Origin: Locusta migratoria | Lineage: Eukaryota > Arthropoda > Insecta > Orthoptera > Acrididae | Assembly (NCBI GenBank): GCA_026315105.1 | Contig: CM048748.1 | Coordinates: 24,270,078 to 24,334,077 of the forward strand | Length of the DNA: 64,000 bases | Direction of reading: 5' to 3' | Part shown: positions 33,520-43,640 of the stretch, piece by piece | Layout: every line of letters begins with the position of its first letter | How positions within the stretch are numbered: position 1 is the stretch's first letter | Position numbers and translations under genes: made by a program | Notes under the pieces: generated by a model | What the model saw: only the letters and a program-made list of their open reading frames with translations | Told to the model about the DNA's origin: nothing | The model's database searches: none

Positions 33520-34773
33520 AAAGAATGAAAGAGGAAGCCTCCAGGTAGTATTTTCCGCAGAACATAATTTAATCATAACAAACACCTGGTTTAACAATCA
33601 TGAAAGAAGGTTGTATACGTGGAAGAGACCAAGAGACACCGAAAAGTACAAGATGGATTTGATTAGGGTAAAACGTAGATTTCGGAACCAGTTTGAAGAA
33701 TGTAAGACATACCCAGCGGCAGATATAGATTCTGACCATGTATTATTGGTCATGAACTGTAGGCTGAAACTGAAAGAACTGCAGAAAGGTAGAAAAATGA
33801 GGAAGCCAGACAAACGTTAACTATGTTATTGAGAATTTCAGAGGGAGCTTTAGGCAACTATTGACAGAAACGGGAGAAAATAAAACAGTAGAAGAGGAAT
33901 GGACAGCATTGAGAGATGAAATAGTGAAGGCAACAGAAGACAAAATAAGTAGAAAGGCAAGACCTCCAAAAAAATCCTTGGATTGCACAGGAAATACTAA
34001 ATTTAATTGAGAGGAGAAAATATAAAAATGCAGTAAATGAAACAGGCACAATGGAATACAGACGATTGAGAAATGAGAATGATAGGAAGTGCAAAATATC
34101 TACGCAGGAGTAAGATAGAAGGCAAACGCAAGTCTGTAAGGCAAATGCGAGTCTATAGAAGCATGTTTAAATAGGAGAATAATAGATACGGCCAACAGGA
34201 AAATAAGTAGAAAGGCAAGACCTCCAAATAAATCCTTGGATTGCACAGGAAATACTAAATTTAATTGAGAGGAGAAAATATAAAAATGCAGTAAATGAAA
34301 CAGGCACAATGGAATACAGACGATTGAGAAATGAGAATGATAGGAAGTGCAAAATATCTATGCAGGAGTAGATAGATGGCAAACACAAGTCTGTAAGGCA
34401 AATGCAAGTCTGTAGAAGCATGTTCAAATAGGGGAATAATAGATACGGCCTACAGGAAAATAAAAGAGACATTTGGAGGCAAGAAAAGCACCTCTATGAA
34501 TATAAAATACTCATATGGAAAATCAGTTCTCAGCGAAGAAGGGAAAACTGAAAGGGGCTCTACAAAGGAATATTGTAGGGAGGGAAGAGGAAGTAGATGA
34601 AGATGAAATAGGAGATAGAGAAAAATTTGACAGAATACCGAAAGACCTTAGTCGAATAAAGACCATTAGAGTAGATGACATTCCCTCAAAGTTACTGAAG
34701 TCTCTGGGAGAACCAGCCATGACAAAACTATTTCACCTTGTGCGTGAAATGTATGACAGACGAAATGCCCTCC
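33520..34773 (+). pseudogene. RTE fragment: endonuclease end to RT start, internally duplicated
   Basis: Corresponds to roughly 40412-41434 of the intact RTE: NHERRLYTWKRPRDTEKYKM (end of the endonuclease), a linker with WTALRDEIVKATEDKISRKA-like reading, and the start of the RT (DDIPSKLLKSLGEPAMTKLF). Frameshifts and stops are frequent. A 258-bp segment is duplicated in tandem inside it. Both ends are cut: it lacks the 5' end and, unusually for a LINE, also the 3' end after the CCCTC at 34773. Confidence 0.85.
33942..34457. repeat. 258-bp tandem duplication within the RTE fragment
   Basis: 33942-34199 is repeated at 34200-34457 with few differences (both start AAAATAAGTAGAAAGGCAAG; both end with ATACGGCC-ACAGG). 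The intact RTE has this segment once, so it arose after insertion. Confidence 0.9.
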
Positions 34774-34810
34774 AGCTGGCACTGGAATGACTGATAAGTA
34801 ACGGTCTCTG

Positions 34811-35050
34811 ACTTTAAAAAATGCATAGTCAACCATCAGGTGTTTATTGTATTTAAAACTTTGCCGATTACGGATAATATCCATCATCAGAAGAATACAT
34901 CGTTTGATGAAAGATATTTCTTGTGTACACTTCATTATCTTCATATTGTAAAATCATATTACGTGCTTGGATGGGCATAATATTCAAATTTTTGCTTAGG
35001 TGTAAGTCAACAGCCGTAATATACTTTATAAATGCATAGTCAACCATAAT
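34811..35050 (-). mobile_element. PLE-type terminal fragment
   Basis: The minus strand contains TTCTGATGATGGATATTATCC and CACCTGATGGTTGACTATGC; ATGCATAGTCAACCAT occurs twice on the plus strand (34826 and 35032), about 206 bp apart. The same signature (CTGATGGTTGA near CTGAAGATGG) occurs at 61120-61215. No coding region. Confidence 0.45.
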
Positions 35051-35132
35051 CAAGTATCTGGCTTGTTTTGAAATAAACAAGTCGCACTAGAAAACTATAA
35101 AAACAGAATTTATCAAATACGCGAGAATAAAA

Positions 35133-35172
35133 GCATGACTGATGACCCCGTAGTTAAGTCCCATAGACTATA
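35133..35172 (+). mobile_element. Tail-only fragment of family A SINE
   Basis: ACTGATGACCCCGTAGTTAAG plus CCCATAG matches the SINE tail; no head present. Confidence 0.7.
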
Positions 35173-35333
35173 CAATAAAAGCATAAGCACTAGCGCAAAT
35201 AAAGAAATTGACTGAAATTTCACACAAAACTAATTATTATGCTTAGTTCTCTGATAACTAGCTGTAGTAGCGGTCTCTGACTTATTTTGAAATACCGAAG
35301 TAGTATACGAAAACTGTACACAACAGTATTTAT

Positions 35334-35508
35334 GACATATTCAAATGTTTGTTGAGGTTATGGGACTCAACTGCGGGGTCATCAGTCCCTAAATTTACAA
35401 ATTACCGCACGAACATCCATGCCCGAGTGGGAACTCGAACCTCCGACGGGGAACGGACCCGCTTATCGGAGCTTAGCGCCTGTATTCGCTCGGCGACAAC
35501 GCCGCGGT
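35334..35508 (-). mobile_element. Family A SINE, variant head
   Basis: The tail is as in other copies, but the tRNA-like head differs: the minus strand has GGAGGTTCGAGTTCCCACTC in place of GGGGGTTCGAATCCCCCCTC and an altered region before it. The duplication CAGTATTTAT lies at 35324-35333 and 35509-35518. Confidence 0.8.
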
Positions 35509-35518
35509 CAGTATTTAT

Positions 35519-36429
35519 CAAATACGCGAGAACGGAGTATTAAAACAGAAACACAATTGAAATCCGCCAATCACACGCCTCGATGCGCTGGTCCACTCCG
35601 CCGCGGTCAGAATTTATCAGCCAAGTACATTAGAATAAACCCCTTAACACAGAAGCACTAATGTAAATGACGAAATTGACTGCCAATTAAATTTCACATG
35701 AATTAAATTAGGATACTTAGCGCTGTGAACGATGTAGCAGTGGCGGCAGCTGGCACTGAACTGGAGAGCACTGGATCTGTAAGTGCTCACTCGGTCTCAT
35801 TTCGTTGGTGTGGTTATGAAGTCGGTACCGTGGAGTCTATTATGATTGGCTGGACACAGTCACATGCGGCTTATCATGATGAAGCGCCGTCTGACGTCAA
35901 GTAGTTGGTTTTTTTACGCTCTGGAGGGTTGTCGATGGTATGCAGGCGTGGAGGATGGTAGGAAGCCCCCGTGTTGACCTCTTGTGCGGGCTGTACCACA
36001 GGAAAGGGTCCGCTACCAACTAGCTATGTTGTTGTGTGGGATTAATAAGTAATAAATACTGGTATGTTATGTATTAATACCGGGTTAGAACGAAAGTATC
36101 ATGTGTACCGACTTTTAAAACTTTCATGACTTAGGTGGGTATGTGGTGTAGCTAATGAGGTGGTGAACAGAACTAGGGAATCGATTAATTTTGCCATATC
36201 TCGACTGAGAAAAGGGATCTACAGGTAGAACACATTCCAAGATAACCAAGGTATCGTTTATTTAGGACACTTGTGGGGTACAAATCGCAGATCGCTGCAT
36301 CAAAGTCTCCAGACATAACATGGAATTATGTATAGTATGCAATATAAAATCAATAAGTAAGTCTTGAAACTAATCAGGAGACGTAAGGTGAGGGAAAACA
36401 TTTTCGTAGGCTACGGTTCACACCTTTAC
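35519..36429. other. No gene recognised
   Basis: A short GCCGCGGTC-like echo of the SINE head near 35600 and nothing else identifiable. Confidence 0.4.
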
Positions 36430-37672
36430 CCTTTATAGCTTGCTCAATGTACAAATTGAATAACATTGGAGAAAGGCTACAACCCTGTCTTACTCCCTTT
36501 CCAACCGCTGTATCCCTTTCCTGCCCTTTAACTCTGACAACCGCTGTCTGGTTTTTGTACAAGTTGTAAATAACCTTACGCTCCCTATATTTTCCTCCTG
36601 CTTGCTTCAAAACTTAAAAGAGTTTATTCCAATCAACATTGTCAAAATCCTTCTCCAAATCTACAAAAGCTAGAAATGTAGGTTTGCCTTTCCTTAATCT
36701 ATCTTCTAGGATAAGCCGTAAAGTGAGTATTGCCTCCCGTGTTCCTACATTTCTCCTGAATCCAAACTGATCATCCCCGAGGTCGGCTTCTACCAGCTTT
36801 TCTATCCTTCTGTAAATAATTCGTGTTAATATTTTGCAACCATGACTTATTAAACTGATTTTTCTGTAGTTCTCACACCTGACTGCACCTGCTTTCTTTG
36901 GAATGGGAACATTTTTCTTAAAGTCTGAGGGTACTTCGCCTGACTCATACATCTTACACACCAGGTGAAACAATTTTGTCATAGCTGGCTCTCCTAGACA
37001 CCTCAGCAGCTCTGACGGAATATCATCTACTCCAGAGGCCTTTTTTCGACTTAGGTCTTTCAGTGCTCTGTCAAATTCATCTCTCAGTATAGTATCTCCT
37101 ATTTCATCCTCATCTATTTCTTCTCCCCTTTCTACAATACTGCCGCTAAGTTCATTTCCTTCATAGAGCCTTTCTATATACTCTTTCCACCTTTCAGCTT
37201 TCCCTTCTTTGTTGAGAACTGGTTTTCCATCAGTGTCCTTGATATTCATACAGCTGTTTTTCTTATCTCCAAATGTTTCTTTTATTTTCCTGTAGGCTGT
37301 ATCTATTTTTCCCCTATTTATACATTCTTCTACATCTTTGCATTTGCCTTCTAGCCACTCCTGCTTAACCGTTTTGCACTTCCTGTCAATCTCATTTCTT
37401 AGTCGTCTGTACTCCATTTTGCCTGTTTCATTTACTGCATTTTCATATTTTCTCCTTTCATCGATTAAATTTAGTATCTTCAGTGATACCCAAGGATTTT
37501 TTGTAGGTCTTGCCTTCCTACCTATTTTGTCCTCTGCTGCCTTCACTATTTCATCTCTCAATGCTACCCATTCCTCCTCTACTGTTTTATTTTCCCCCGT
37601 TTCTGTCAACTGTTGCCTAAAGCTCCCTCTGAAATTCTTAAGAACTTCAGGTTCCTTCAATTTGTCGAGGTC
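36430..37672 (-). pseudogene. RTE fragment: linker and RT, one internal stop
   Basis: Minus strand, 348-codon frame (37660-36614) plus continuation to about 36430. It reads from the linker (NFRGSFRQQLTETGENKTVEEE) through the RT: GVDDIPSELLRCLGEPAMTK, NYRKISLISHGCKILTRIIY, LAFVDLEKDFDNVDW (motif A Asp present) and GVRQGCSLSPMLFNLYIEQA (motif B). The frame is interrupted by TAA near 36612 where the intact copy has Gln (CTCTTTCAA to CTCTTTTAA). The FADD motif and everything after it are absent, so it is truncated at both ends. It retains a TETGENKTVEEE stretch that is shorter in the copy at 39.7 kb. Confidence 0.88.
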
Positions 37673-37674
37673 CC

Positions 37675-37709
37675 ATCACAGTGAGTTTGCTTTTGTCACT
37701 CACTGTGAT
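37675..37709. repeat. Perfect 12-bp palindromic hairpin at RTE fragment edge
   Basis: ATCACAGTGAGT (37675-37686) and ACTCACTGTGAT (37698-37709) with an 11-nt loop, immediately beside the truncated RTE end. Confidence 0.85.
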
Positions 37710-37737
37710 AATTATGTTTTATTATAATGACATAGTG

Positions 37738-37920
37738 CACCTATGCACTGTAAATTGTACTATAACAACTGTTTGACATTACAAGATTATGGCCTTGTAA
37801 AATATTTTATTTGACCTGATGAAGCTGACATAGTTCAGTGAAGCCGGTCGTCGTTAATAAAAATTGGTGATAAGCGATCTTGGCTATTTTATATCTTTTT
37901 ACAATACTATAAGTGGATCG
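37738..37920 (+). mobile_element. Possible PLE terminus with hammerhead-like core
   Basis: CCTGATGAAGCTGACATAG then TTCAGTGAAGCCGGTCG: CTGATGA, a short CTGA/TCAG stem and GAAG (GAAA expected). No coding region. Confidence 0.35.
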
Positions 37921-38414
37921 CCTCCTATAACGTAAACCAACTCAACTGTATATTTGTTTGTTTATAGCATGAAATACTCTTCCATGAATTGTAAGTTTTT
38001 GAACTATCACAAAGACGATACAGAGTGTACATAAAGAACACTGTCAGTTATTTATTGGACAAGAACTAAACTTTGCGCAGATTATATATATATTGCATTT
38101 TGAAGAGTAACTCTGAAACTTTTCTTCTTACAAATATTGGACGTTAATACAGTCTTCGAATTCCTGCCATACCCATACCAGCGTGGCATTGTCGACTGTA
38201 GCAAAGGCGTCCCGTGATCTCTGCCGGAACTCTATATTACGTGGCAGAGGCGGTACATACGATAGATATTTAACCCTTATACTGCTGTGGGCGTCCATGG
38301 ACTGCTGTTGACGTTCCCAGGCGCTTGGCTGTGACTTTCCGTCTGTGCTGTTGACGTATTCAGTCGCGCCGAGCCCTGGCTTCCTGGGTGCTGTGCAGGT
38401 CTCATTTCAGTTGC
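37921..38414. other. No gene recognised
   Basis: Nothing identifiable. Confidence 0.4.
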
Positions 38415-38597
38415 TCAAAAAATGTCTGTAAATCTCATGGGAGTTAACTACAGGGTCATCAATCCCTAAACTTACAATCTACTTATGAACTAGCTAATAC
38501 ACAAATATCCGTGCCCGAGGGGGGTTTCCAACCCCGGAGCGTAGTGCCCGTGAAGAACGTGACTGGCGCGCCGCAGACCGCTCGGCCACCGCGGCCA
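38415..38597 (-). mobile_element. Family A SINE, diverged
   Basis: Tail (TAACTACAGGGTCATCAATCC) and head (GCCCGAGGGGGGTTTCC..., CGGCCACCGCGGCC) recognisable, with B-box substitutions. No target duplication found. Confidence 0.75.
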
Positions 38598-39119
38598 GCT
38601 TTCACTAGCTGTCCATCGTTTCAGCCACCTATTTCGAAGTGCATCTGCGCTTACTGCTGCATTCCTTCGCTGTTGACTTCTGTTTCGCATTTTGTGTTTT
38701 TGTGAGTGTTTGTTTCGCATTCTCCACCGTATAGCCGTGAACCCGGTTTGTTTCATCTGCTACAAACTATAATAGTCTTCTCACATAAATATCATAAAAA
38801 TGACAGAAGACTTGAATCGTTAGCGAGTTGACATTTGGTCCATTTGACTCATCAAATGGATGTTTTAATGGCTGAAAATCAGCATTATATTTCCTGGCTC
38901 AATACGGCTCAGAAAATAATTTTCTTTACTATCCTTAAGAGAACGCGTGTATTTGTACACGCTGGCCAAATTACATTCATTTTAACAAAGTATTGCCCGA
39001 TATAAAACAACTCAAAGTCGCCAAGAATTCCCGCTCATTCGGCGCAATTTTGCTCATGAAGTCAAATAACTGACTATATCTGACCCAGTATCAATTTGAC
39101 GATTGCCCAACATTCTAAT
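38598..39119. other. No gene recognised
   Basis: Nothing identifiable between the SINE and the hAT-type element. Confidence 0.35.
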
Positions 39120-39500
39120 ATTCATAGTAGACTTGCGCATAAGAGTTCGCGATCGGGAGCGCTCACTTTAGTTCGCGGCTCTGCCGCGAACTAGTTCGTT
39201 CCTTTAGTTCGTCCGCTCCCAGTGACGGCTGACGGCGTGGTCTGCGCATGAAGGTGGAAGGAGAAGTTCCCCCACTTAGCTGCTTCATGCGCTTGCTGCT
39301 TGAGCCGCTAACGATATTACGCAAACGATAAGAAACAGTTTGTGGATCATTTCTCGCGATTGAGTTTAGAGTTATCTCTATATCTTGGCATTATGGAATT
39401 TATAAGTCAGATATTGCAGAGCGCAGAAATTTTGTAGCACTGAACTATGTAATCTAGCAGGCAGACGCTAACCTTGAAATGGCTCACATAAGAAGAAGAA

Positions 39501-39610
39501 CCACCCCCATGAACCACAGACATTGCCGAGGTGGGGTGGCTTGCGTGCCTCAACGATGCAGATAGCCGTACCGTAGGTGCAACCACAACGGAGGGGTATC
39601 TGTGGAGAGG
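39501..39610 (+). ncRNA. Candidate HDV-like ribozyme at RTE 5' end
   Basis: The first seven bases CCACCCC can pair with GGGGTGG (39533-39539), and CCACAGA (39514-39520) with TCTGTGG (39599-39605). The two helices cross, which is the P1/P2 pseudoknot topology of HDV-like ribozymes, and P1 starts at the first base of the element. HDV-like ribozymes are known at the 5' ends of some RTE elements. P3, P4 and the catalytic C are not firmly assigned. Confidence 0.45.
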
Positions 39611-39714
39611 CCAGACAAACGTGTGGTTCCTGAAGAGGGGCAGCAGCCTTTTCAGTAGTTACAGGGGCAACAGTCTGGATGATTGACTGAGCTGGCCTAG
39701 TAACATCAGCTAAT

Positions 39715-42700
39715 GTGGCTTTGCCACACGGTTACTGCGAACGGCTGAAAGCAAGGGGAAACTACAGCCGTTACTTTTCCCGAGGACATGCAGCTCTACT
39801 GTATGAAAATATGATGATGGCATCCTCTCGGGTAAAATATTCCGGAGGTAAAATAGTCCCCCATTCGGATCTCCGGGCGGGGACTACTCAGGAGGATGTG
39901 ATCATCAGGAAAGACAATTCTGGCATTCTACGGGTCGGAGCGTGGAATGTTAGATCCCTTAATCGAGTAGGAAAATTAGAAAATTTAAAAAGAGAAATGG
40001 ATAGGTTGAAGTTGGATATAGTGGGGATTAGTGAAGTTCGGTGGCAGGATGAACAGGATTTCTGGTCAGGTGAGTACAGGATTATAAATACAAAATCAGT
40101 TGGGGGTATCACAGGAGTAGGACTGATAATGAATAAGGAAATAGGAATGCGGGTAAACTACTATGAGCAGCACAGTGATCGCATTATCATTGTCAAGATA
40201 GATACGAAGCCAACACCGACAACAGTAGTACAGGTTTATATGCCAACTAGCTCTGCCGATGATGAGGATATAGAAGAAATATATGAGGAGCTAAAGGAAA
40301 TTATTCAGACCGTTAAGGGAGAGGAAAACTTAATTGTGATGGGAGACTGGAATTCGGTAGTAGGAAAAGGAAGAGAAGGAAAAATAGTAGGTGAATATGG
40401 ACTGGGCAGAAGGAATGAAAGAGGAAGTCGCCTGGTAGAATTTTGCACGGAACATAATTTAATCATAACAAACACGTGGTTTAAGAATCACAAAAGAAGG
40501 TTGTATACTTGGAAGAGACCAGGAGACACTGGAAGGTATCAGATAGATTTTATAATGGTAAAATATAGATTCCGGAATCAGGTTATAAACTGCAAGACAT
40601 ACCCAGGGGCAGATATAGACTCTGACCATAACTTGTTAGTCATGAACTGTAGGCTGAAACTGAAAAAACTGCAGAAAGGTAGGAAAATAAGGAGATGGGA
40701 CCTAGATAAATTGAAGGAACGTGAAGTTCTGGTGAATTTCAGAGGGAGATTTAGGCAACAATTGACAGAAACAGTAGAAGAGGAATGGGTAGCATTGAGA
40801 GATGAAATAGTGAAGGCAGCAGAGGACAAAATAGGTAGAAAGGCCAGACCTGCAAAAAATCCTTGGATAACACAGGAGATACTAAATTTAATTGATGAAA
40901 GGAGAAAATATAAAAATGCAGTAAATGAAACAGGCAAAATGGAGTACAGACGACTAAGAAATGAGATTGATAGGAAGTGCAAAATGGCTAAGCAGGAGTG
41001 GCTAGAAGCCAAATGCAAATCTGTAGAAGAATGTATAAGAAGGGGAAAAGTAGATACCGCCTACAGGAAAATCAAAGAGACATTTGGGGACAAGAAAAGC
41101 AATTCTACGAATATCAAGGACTCAGATGGGAAACCAGTTCTCAGCAAAGAAGGGAAAGCTGAAAGGTGGAAAGAGTACATAGAGCAGCTCTACAAAGGAA
41201 ATGAACTTAGAGACGATGTTGTAGGAAGGGAAGAGGAAGTAGATCAAGATGAAATAGGAGATACTATACTCAGAGATGAATTTGACAGAGCCTTGAAAGA
41301 CCTAGGCAGGAACAAGGCCCCAGGAGTAGATGATATACCCTCAGAGCTACTAAAGTCTCTGGGAGAGCCAGCCATGACAAGACTATTTGAACTGGTGTGT
41401 AGGATATATGAGACAGGCGAAATGCCCTCATACTTTAAGAAAAATGTAATAATCCCCATTCCAAAGAAATCAGGTGCAGACAGGTGTGAAAATTACAGAA
41501 CCATCAGTTTGATAAGTCATGGTTGCAAAATTTTAACACGAATTATCTACAGGAGAATGGAAAAGCTGGTAGAAGCTGACCTCGGGGAAGATCAGTTTGG
41601 ATTCAGGAGGAACGTAGGAACCCGGGAGGCAATACTCACTTTACGTCTTATCTTAGAAGATAGATTAAGGAAAGGCAAATCTACATTTTTAGCCTTTGTA
41701 GATTTGGAGAAAGCGTTTGACAATGTTGACTGGACTACACTCTTTCAAATTCTGAAGTCAGCAGGGGTACAATACAGGGAAAGGAGAGTTATCTACAACC
41801 TCTACAAAAGCGAGACCGCAGTTATTAGACTCGAAGGGCATGAAAGGGAAGCATCAGTTGGGAAGGGAGTAAGACAGGGTTGTAGCCTTTCTCCGATGTT
41901 ATTCAATTTGTACATTGAGCAGGCGATGAAGGAAAGCAAGGAAAATTTTGGAATAGGGATTAAAGTTCAGGGGGAAGAAATAAAAACATTGCGTTTTGCT
42001 GATGACATTGTAATTCTGTCAGAGACAGCAAAGGACCTGGAAGAGCAGTTGAATGTAATGTACAGTGTGTTGAAGAGAGCGTACAAAATGAACATTAACA
42101 AGAGCAAAACAAAAATAATGGAATGCGGTCTTAGAAAATCAGGCGATGCTGAAGGAATTAGATTACGTAACGAAACAATGAAGGTGGTAGATGAGTTTTG
42201 TTACTTAGGTAGTAAAATAACATGCGATGGTCTCAGTACAGAGGATATAAAATGCAGAATGGCAATGGGAAGAAAAGCATTTTTGAAAAAGAGAAATTTG
42301 CTAACATCGAATATTAATTTAAGTGTAAGGAAGTCTTTTCTGAAGGCATTTGTGTGGAGTGTTGCCTTGTATGGGAGTGAGACATGGACGATAAACAGTG
42401 CGGACAGGAAGAGAATAGAGGTTTTTGAAATGTGGTGCTACAGAAGAATGCTGAAGATTAGGTGGGTAGATCGCATAACTAATGAAGAGGTACTGAACAG
42501 AATTGGTGAGAAAAGGAATTTTTGGCATACCCTAACTAAAAGAAGGGATCGCTTGGTAGGACACATTCTTAGACATCGAGGATTCGTAAATTTAGCATTG
42601 GAGGGAAGTGTGTGGGGTAAAAATCGCAGAGGGAGACCAAGAGACGCGTATAGTAAGCAGATTCAAGTGGATATGGGTTGCCGTTCTTATGAGGAGATGA

Positions 42701-42759
42701 AAAGGCTTGCTCAGGATAGAGTAGGGTGGAGAGCTGCATCAAACCAGTCTCCGGACTGA
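39715..42759 (+). CDS. RTE ORF: AP endonuclease-reverse transcriptase
   Basis: An uninterrupted 1014-codon ORF. Residues about 72-310 are an exonuclease-endonuclease-phosphatase nuclease: VGAWNVRSL (Asn78), ISEVRW (Glu), QVYMPTS, MGDWNSVVG, IDFIMV and SDHNLLV (Asp304-His305); it nicks chromosomal DNA to prime synthesis. A charged linker, about 310-530, follows. The RT spans about 530-840: NYRTISLISHGCKILTRII, FVDLEKAFDNVDW (motif A Asp663), GVRQGCSLSPMLFNLYIEQA (motif B, from 718), RFADDIVIL (motif C, 761-764) and YLGSKIT (motif E). The C-terminus has an RRMLKIRWVDRI block, RLVGHILRHRG and GRPRDAYSKQ. No zinc knuckle or RNase H is seen. ATG 39715 is the first in frame; an upstream or internal start such as Met 34 cannot be excluded. 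All catalytic residues that I can locate are present. Confidence 0.93.
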   Translation: MALPHGYCERLKARGNYSRYFSRGHAALLYENMMMASSRVKYSGGKIVPHSDLRAGTTQEDVIIRKDNSGILRVGAWNVRSLNRVGKLENLKREMDRLKLDIVGISEVRWQDEQDFWSGEYRIINTKSVGGITGVGLIMNKEIGMRVNYYEQHSDRIIIVKIDTKPTPTTVVQVYMPTSSADDEDIEEIYEELKEIIQTVKGEENLIVMGDWNSVVGKGREGKIVGEYGLGRRNERGSRLVEFCTEHNLIITNTWFKNHKRRLYTWKRPGDTGRYQIDFIMVKYRFRNQVINCKTYPGADIDSDHNLLVMNCRLKLKKLQKGRKIRRWDLDKLKEREVLVNFRGRFRQQLTETVEEEWVALRDEIVKAAEDKIGRKARPAKNPWITQEILNLIDERRKYKNAVNETGKMEYRRLRNEIDRKCKMAKQEWLEAKCKSVEECIRRGKVDTAYRKIKETFGDKKSNSTNIKDSDGKPVLSKEGKAERWKEYIEQLYKGNELRDDVVGREEEVDQDEIGDTILRDEFDRALKDLGRNKAPGVDDIPSELLKSLGEPAMTRLFELVCRIYETGEMPSYFKKNVIIPIPKKSGADRCENYRTISLISHGCKILTRIIYRRMEKLVEADLGEDQFGFRRNVGTREAILTLRLILEDRLRKGKSTFLAFVDLEKAFDNVDWTTLFQILKSAGVQYRERRVIYNLYKSETAVIRLEGHEREASVGKGVRQGCSLSPMLFNLYIEQAMKESKENFGIGIKVQGEEIKTLRFADDIVILSETAKDLEEQLNVMYSVLKRAYKMNINKSKTKIMECGLRKSGDAEGIRLRNETMKVVDEFCYLGSKITCDGLSTEDIKCRMAMGRKAFLKKRNLLTSNINLSVRKSFLKAFVWSVALYGSETWTINSADRKRIEVFEMWCYRRMLKIRWVDRITNEEVLNRIGEKRNFWHTLTKRRDRLVGHILRHRGFVNLALEGSVWGKNRRGRPRDAYSKQIQVDMGCRSYEEMKRLAQDRVGWRAASNQSPD

Positions 42760-42794
42760 AGACCATAACAACAACAACAAGAAGAAGAATTGTG

Positions 42795-42925
42795 TTCACG
42801 ACCTGTCGCACATATTTTAGTTCCCGACCTGTCGCTCATATTTTAGTTCCCGACCTATCACGCATATTTTAGTTCGTGACCTATCGCGCATATTTTAGTT
42901 CGCGACCGGTAGCTCTCCTCTTTAG
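42795..42925. repeat. 26-bp minisatellite, about five diverged copies
   Basis: Units of the form TTCCCGACCTGTCGCNCATATTTTAG, starting near 42795, 42821, 42847 and 42873, then degenerating. They belong to the hAT-type element right of the RTE. Confidence 0.8.
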
Positions 42926-43222
42926 TTCGTAGCTCGGCCGCGAAGTAGGTCGCTCTTTTTAGTTCGTCAGCTCGTTTTGGCTTTTAATACCGCTACTAAA
43001 ACTACAGCTGAGCTGCATCTCAGATCTAAATGACGGCAACTGGCAGAAGGGAATCACTCGATTCTGCGCGCTCTCGCGTCCTCTCGCTGTTACCCGTCAG
43101 TCTTCGGAAAAGGAGCGGACGAACTAAGAGGCGAGGGATCTGCGAACTAGTTCGCGTAGATCGACTGTGGGAGCGCTGTTCCGAACTAGTTCGTTCGCGA
43201 ACTACACAAGACTAATTCATAG

Positions 43223-43640
43223 ACGACATGTGAAAAAAAAATTGTTTGAAATCCGTGATATTCGAGCAGCAAAATGTTTCTAAATCAGGCCATTTGTCGT
43301 GGAATGCCCAATAAGCAGTCTCAATGAGCACAATGTCTGTGTTGTAATATATATGTAGATTCAAAGCCACGGATGAAGTGTGGAGCTACACCGTGCGTGT
43401 CTGGCCTGACACTCAGGAATATTTCAGCACAGCACAGGGCGAGCTCGGCCGGTCGAGTGGCTCAGCCGCCTGCAGCAGGCCGTGGGCGCCAGAGGTCTGC
43501 ATACTGGAGAATTCTCTTGCTTGTACTCGCTCGATCGCGCCGCGCTCTGTTTTTACTTGTCCCATTATGAAAGCTTGCGCGGCAAGTTGTGCTTGTTTGT
43601 AGCGCCTTTAGTCCAAGCATTAGGGAGAAGTGGTTGAAAA
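43223..43640. other. No gene recognised
   Basis: GC-richer part around 43430-43570 with two overlapping short frames and no domain. Confidence 0.35.

Larger units (their letters stand above)
39501..42778 (+). mobile_element. Full-length RTE-type LINE, apparently intact
   Basis: AAGAAGAAGAA flanks it at 39490-39500 and 42779-42789 (the sequence is simple, so the exact edge may shift by a few bases). It has a 214-bp 5' leader, one 1014-codon ORF, and a very short 3' UTR ending in (ACA)n at 42766-42778, which fits the RTE pattern of one ORF and a microsatellite-like 3' tail. Related copies: 33520-34773, 36430-37672 and 62093-64000. Confidence 0.92.
39128..43214. mobile_element. hAT-type non-autonomous element split by an RTE insertion
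   Basis: ATTCATAG is duplicated at 39120-39127 and 43215-43222 (8 bp, hAT-like). Ends are TAGACTTGCGCA... and, as complement of the right end, TAGTCTTGTGTAG..., both followed by AGTTCGCG blocks and TTTAGTTCGTCCGCTCC-like blocks further in. Without the RTE (39501-42778 and one of its duplications) the element is about 0.8 kb and has no transposase. Its right half carries a short minisatellite. Superfamily is inferred from the 8-bp duplication only. Confidence 0.75.

Noticed and set aside
40578..41018. 146-codon minus ORF and other minus frames within the RTE
   Set aside because: Shadow frames of the intact RTE coding region.
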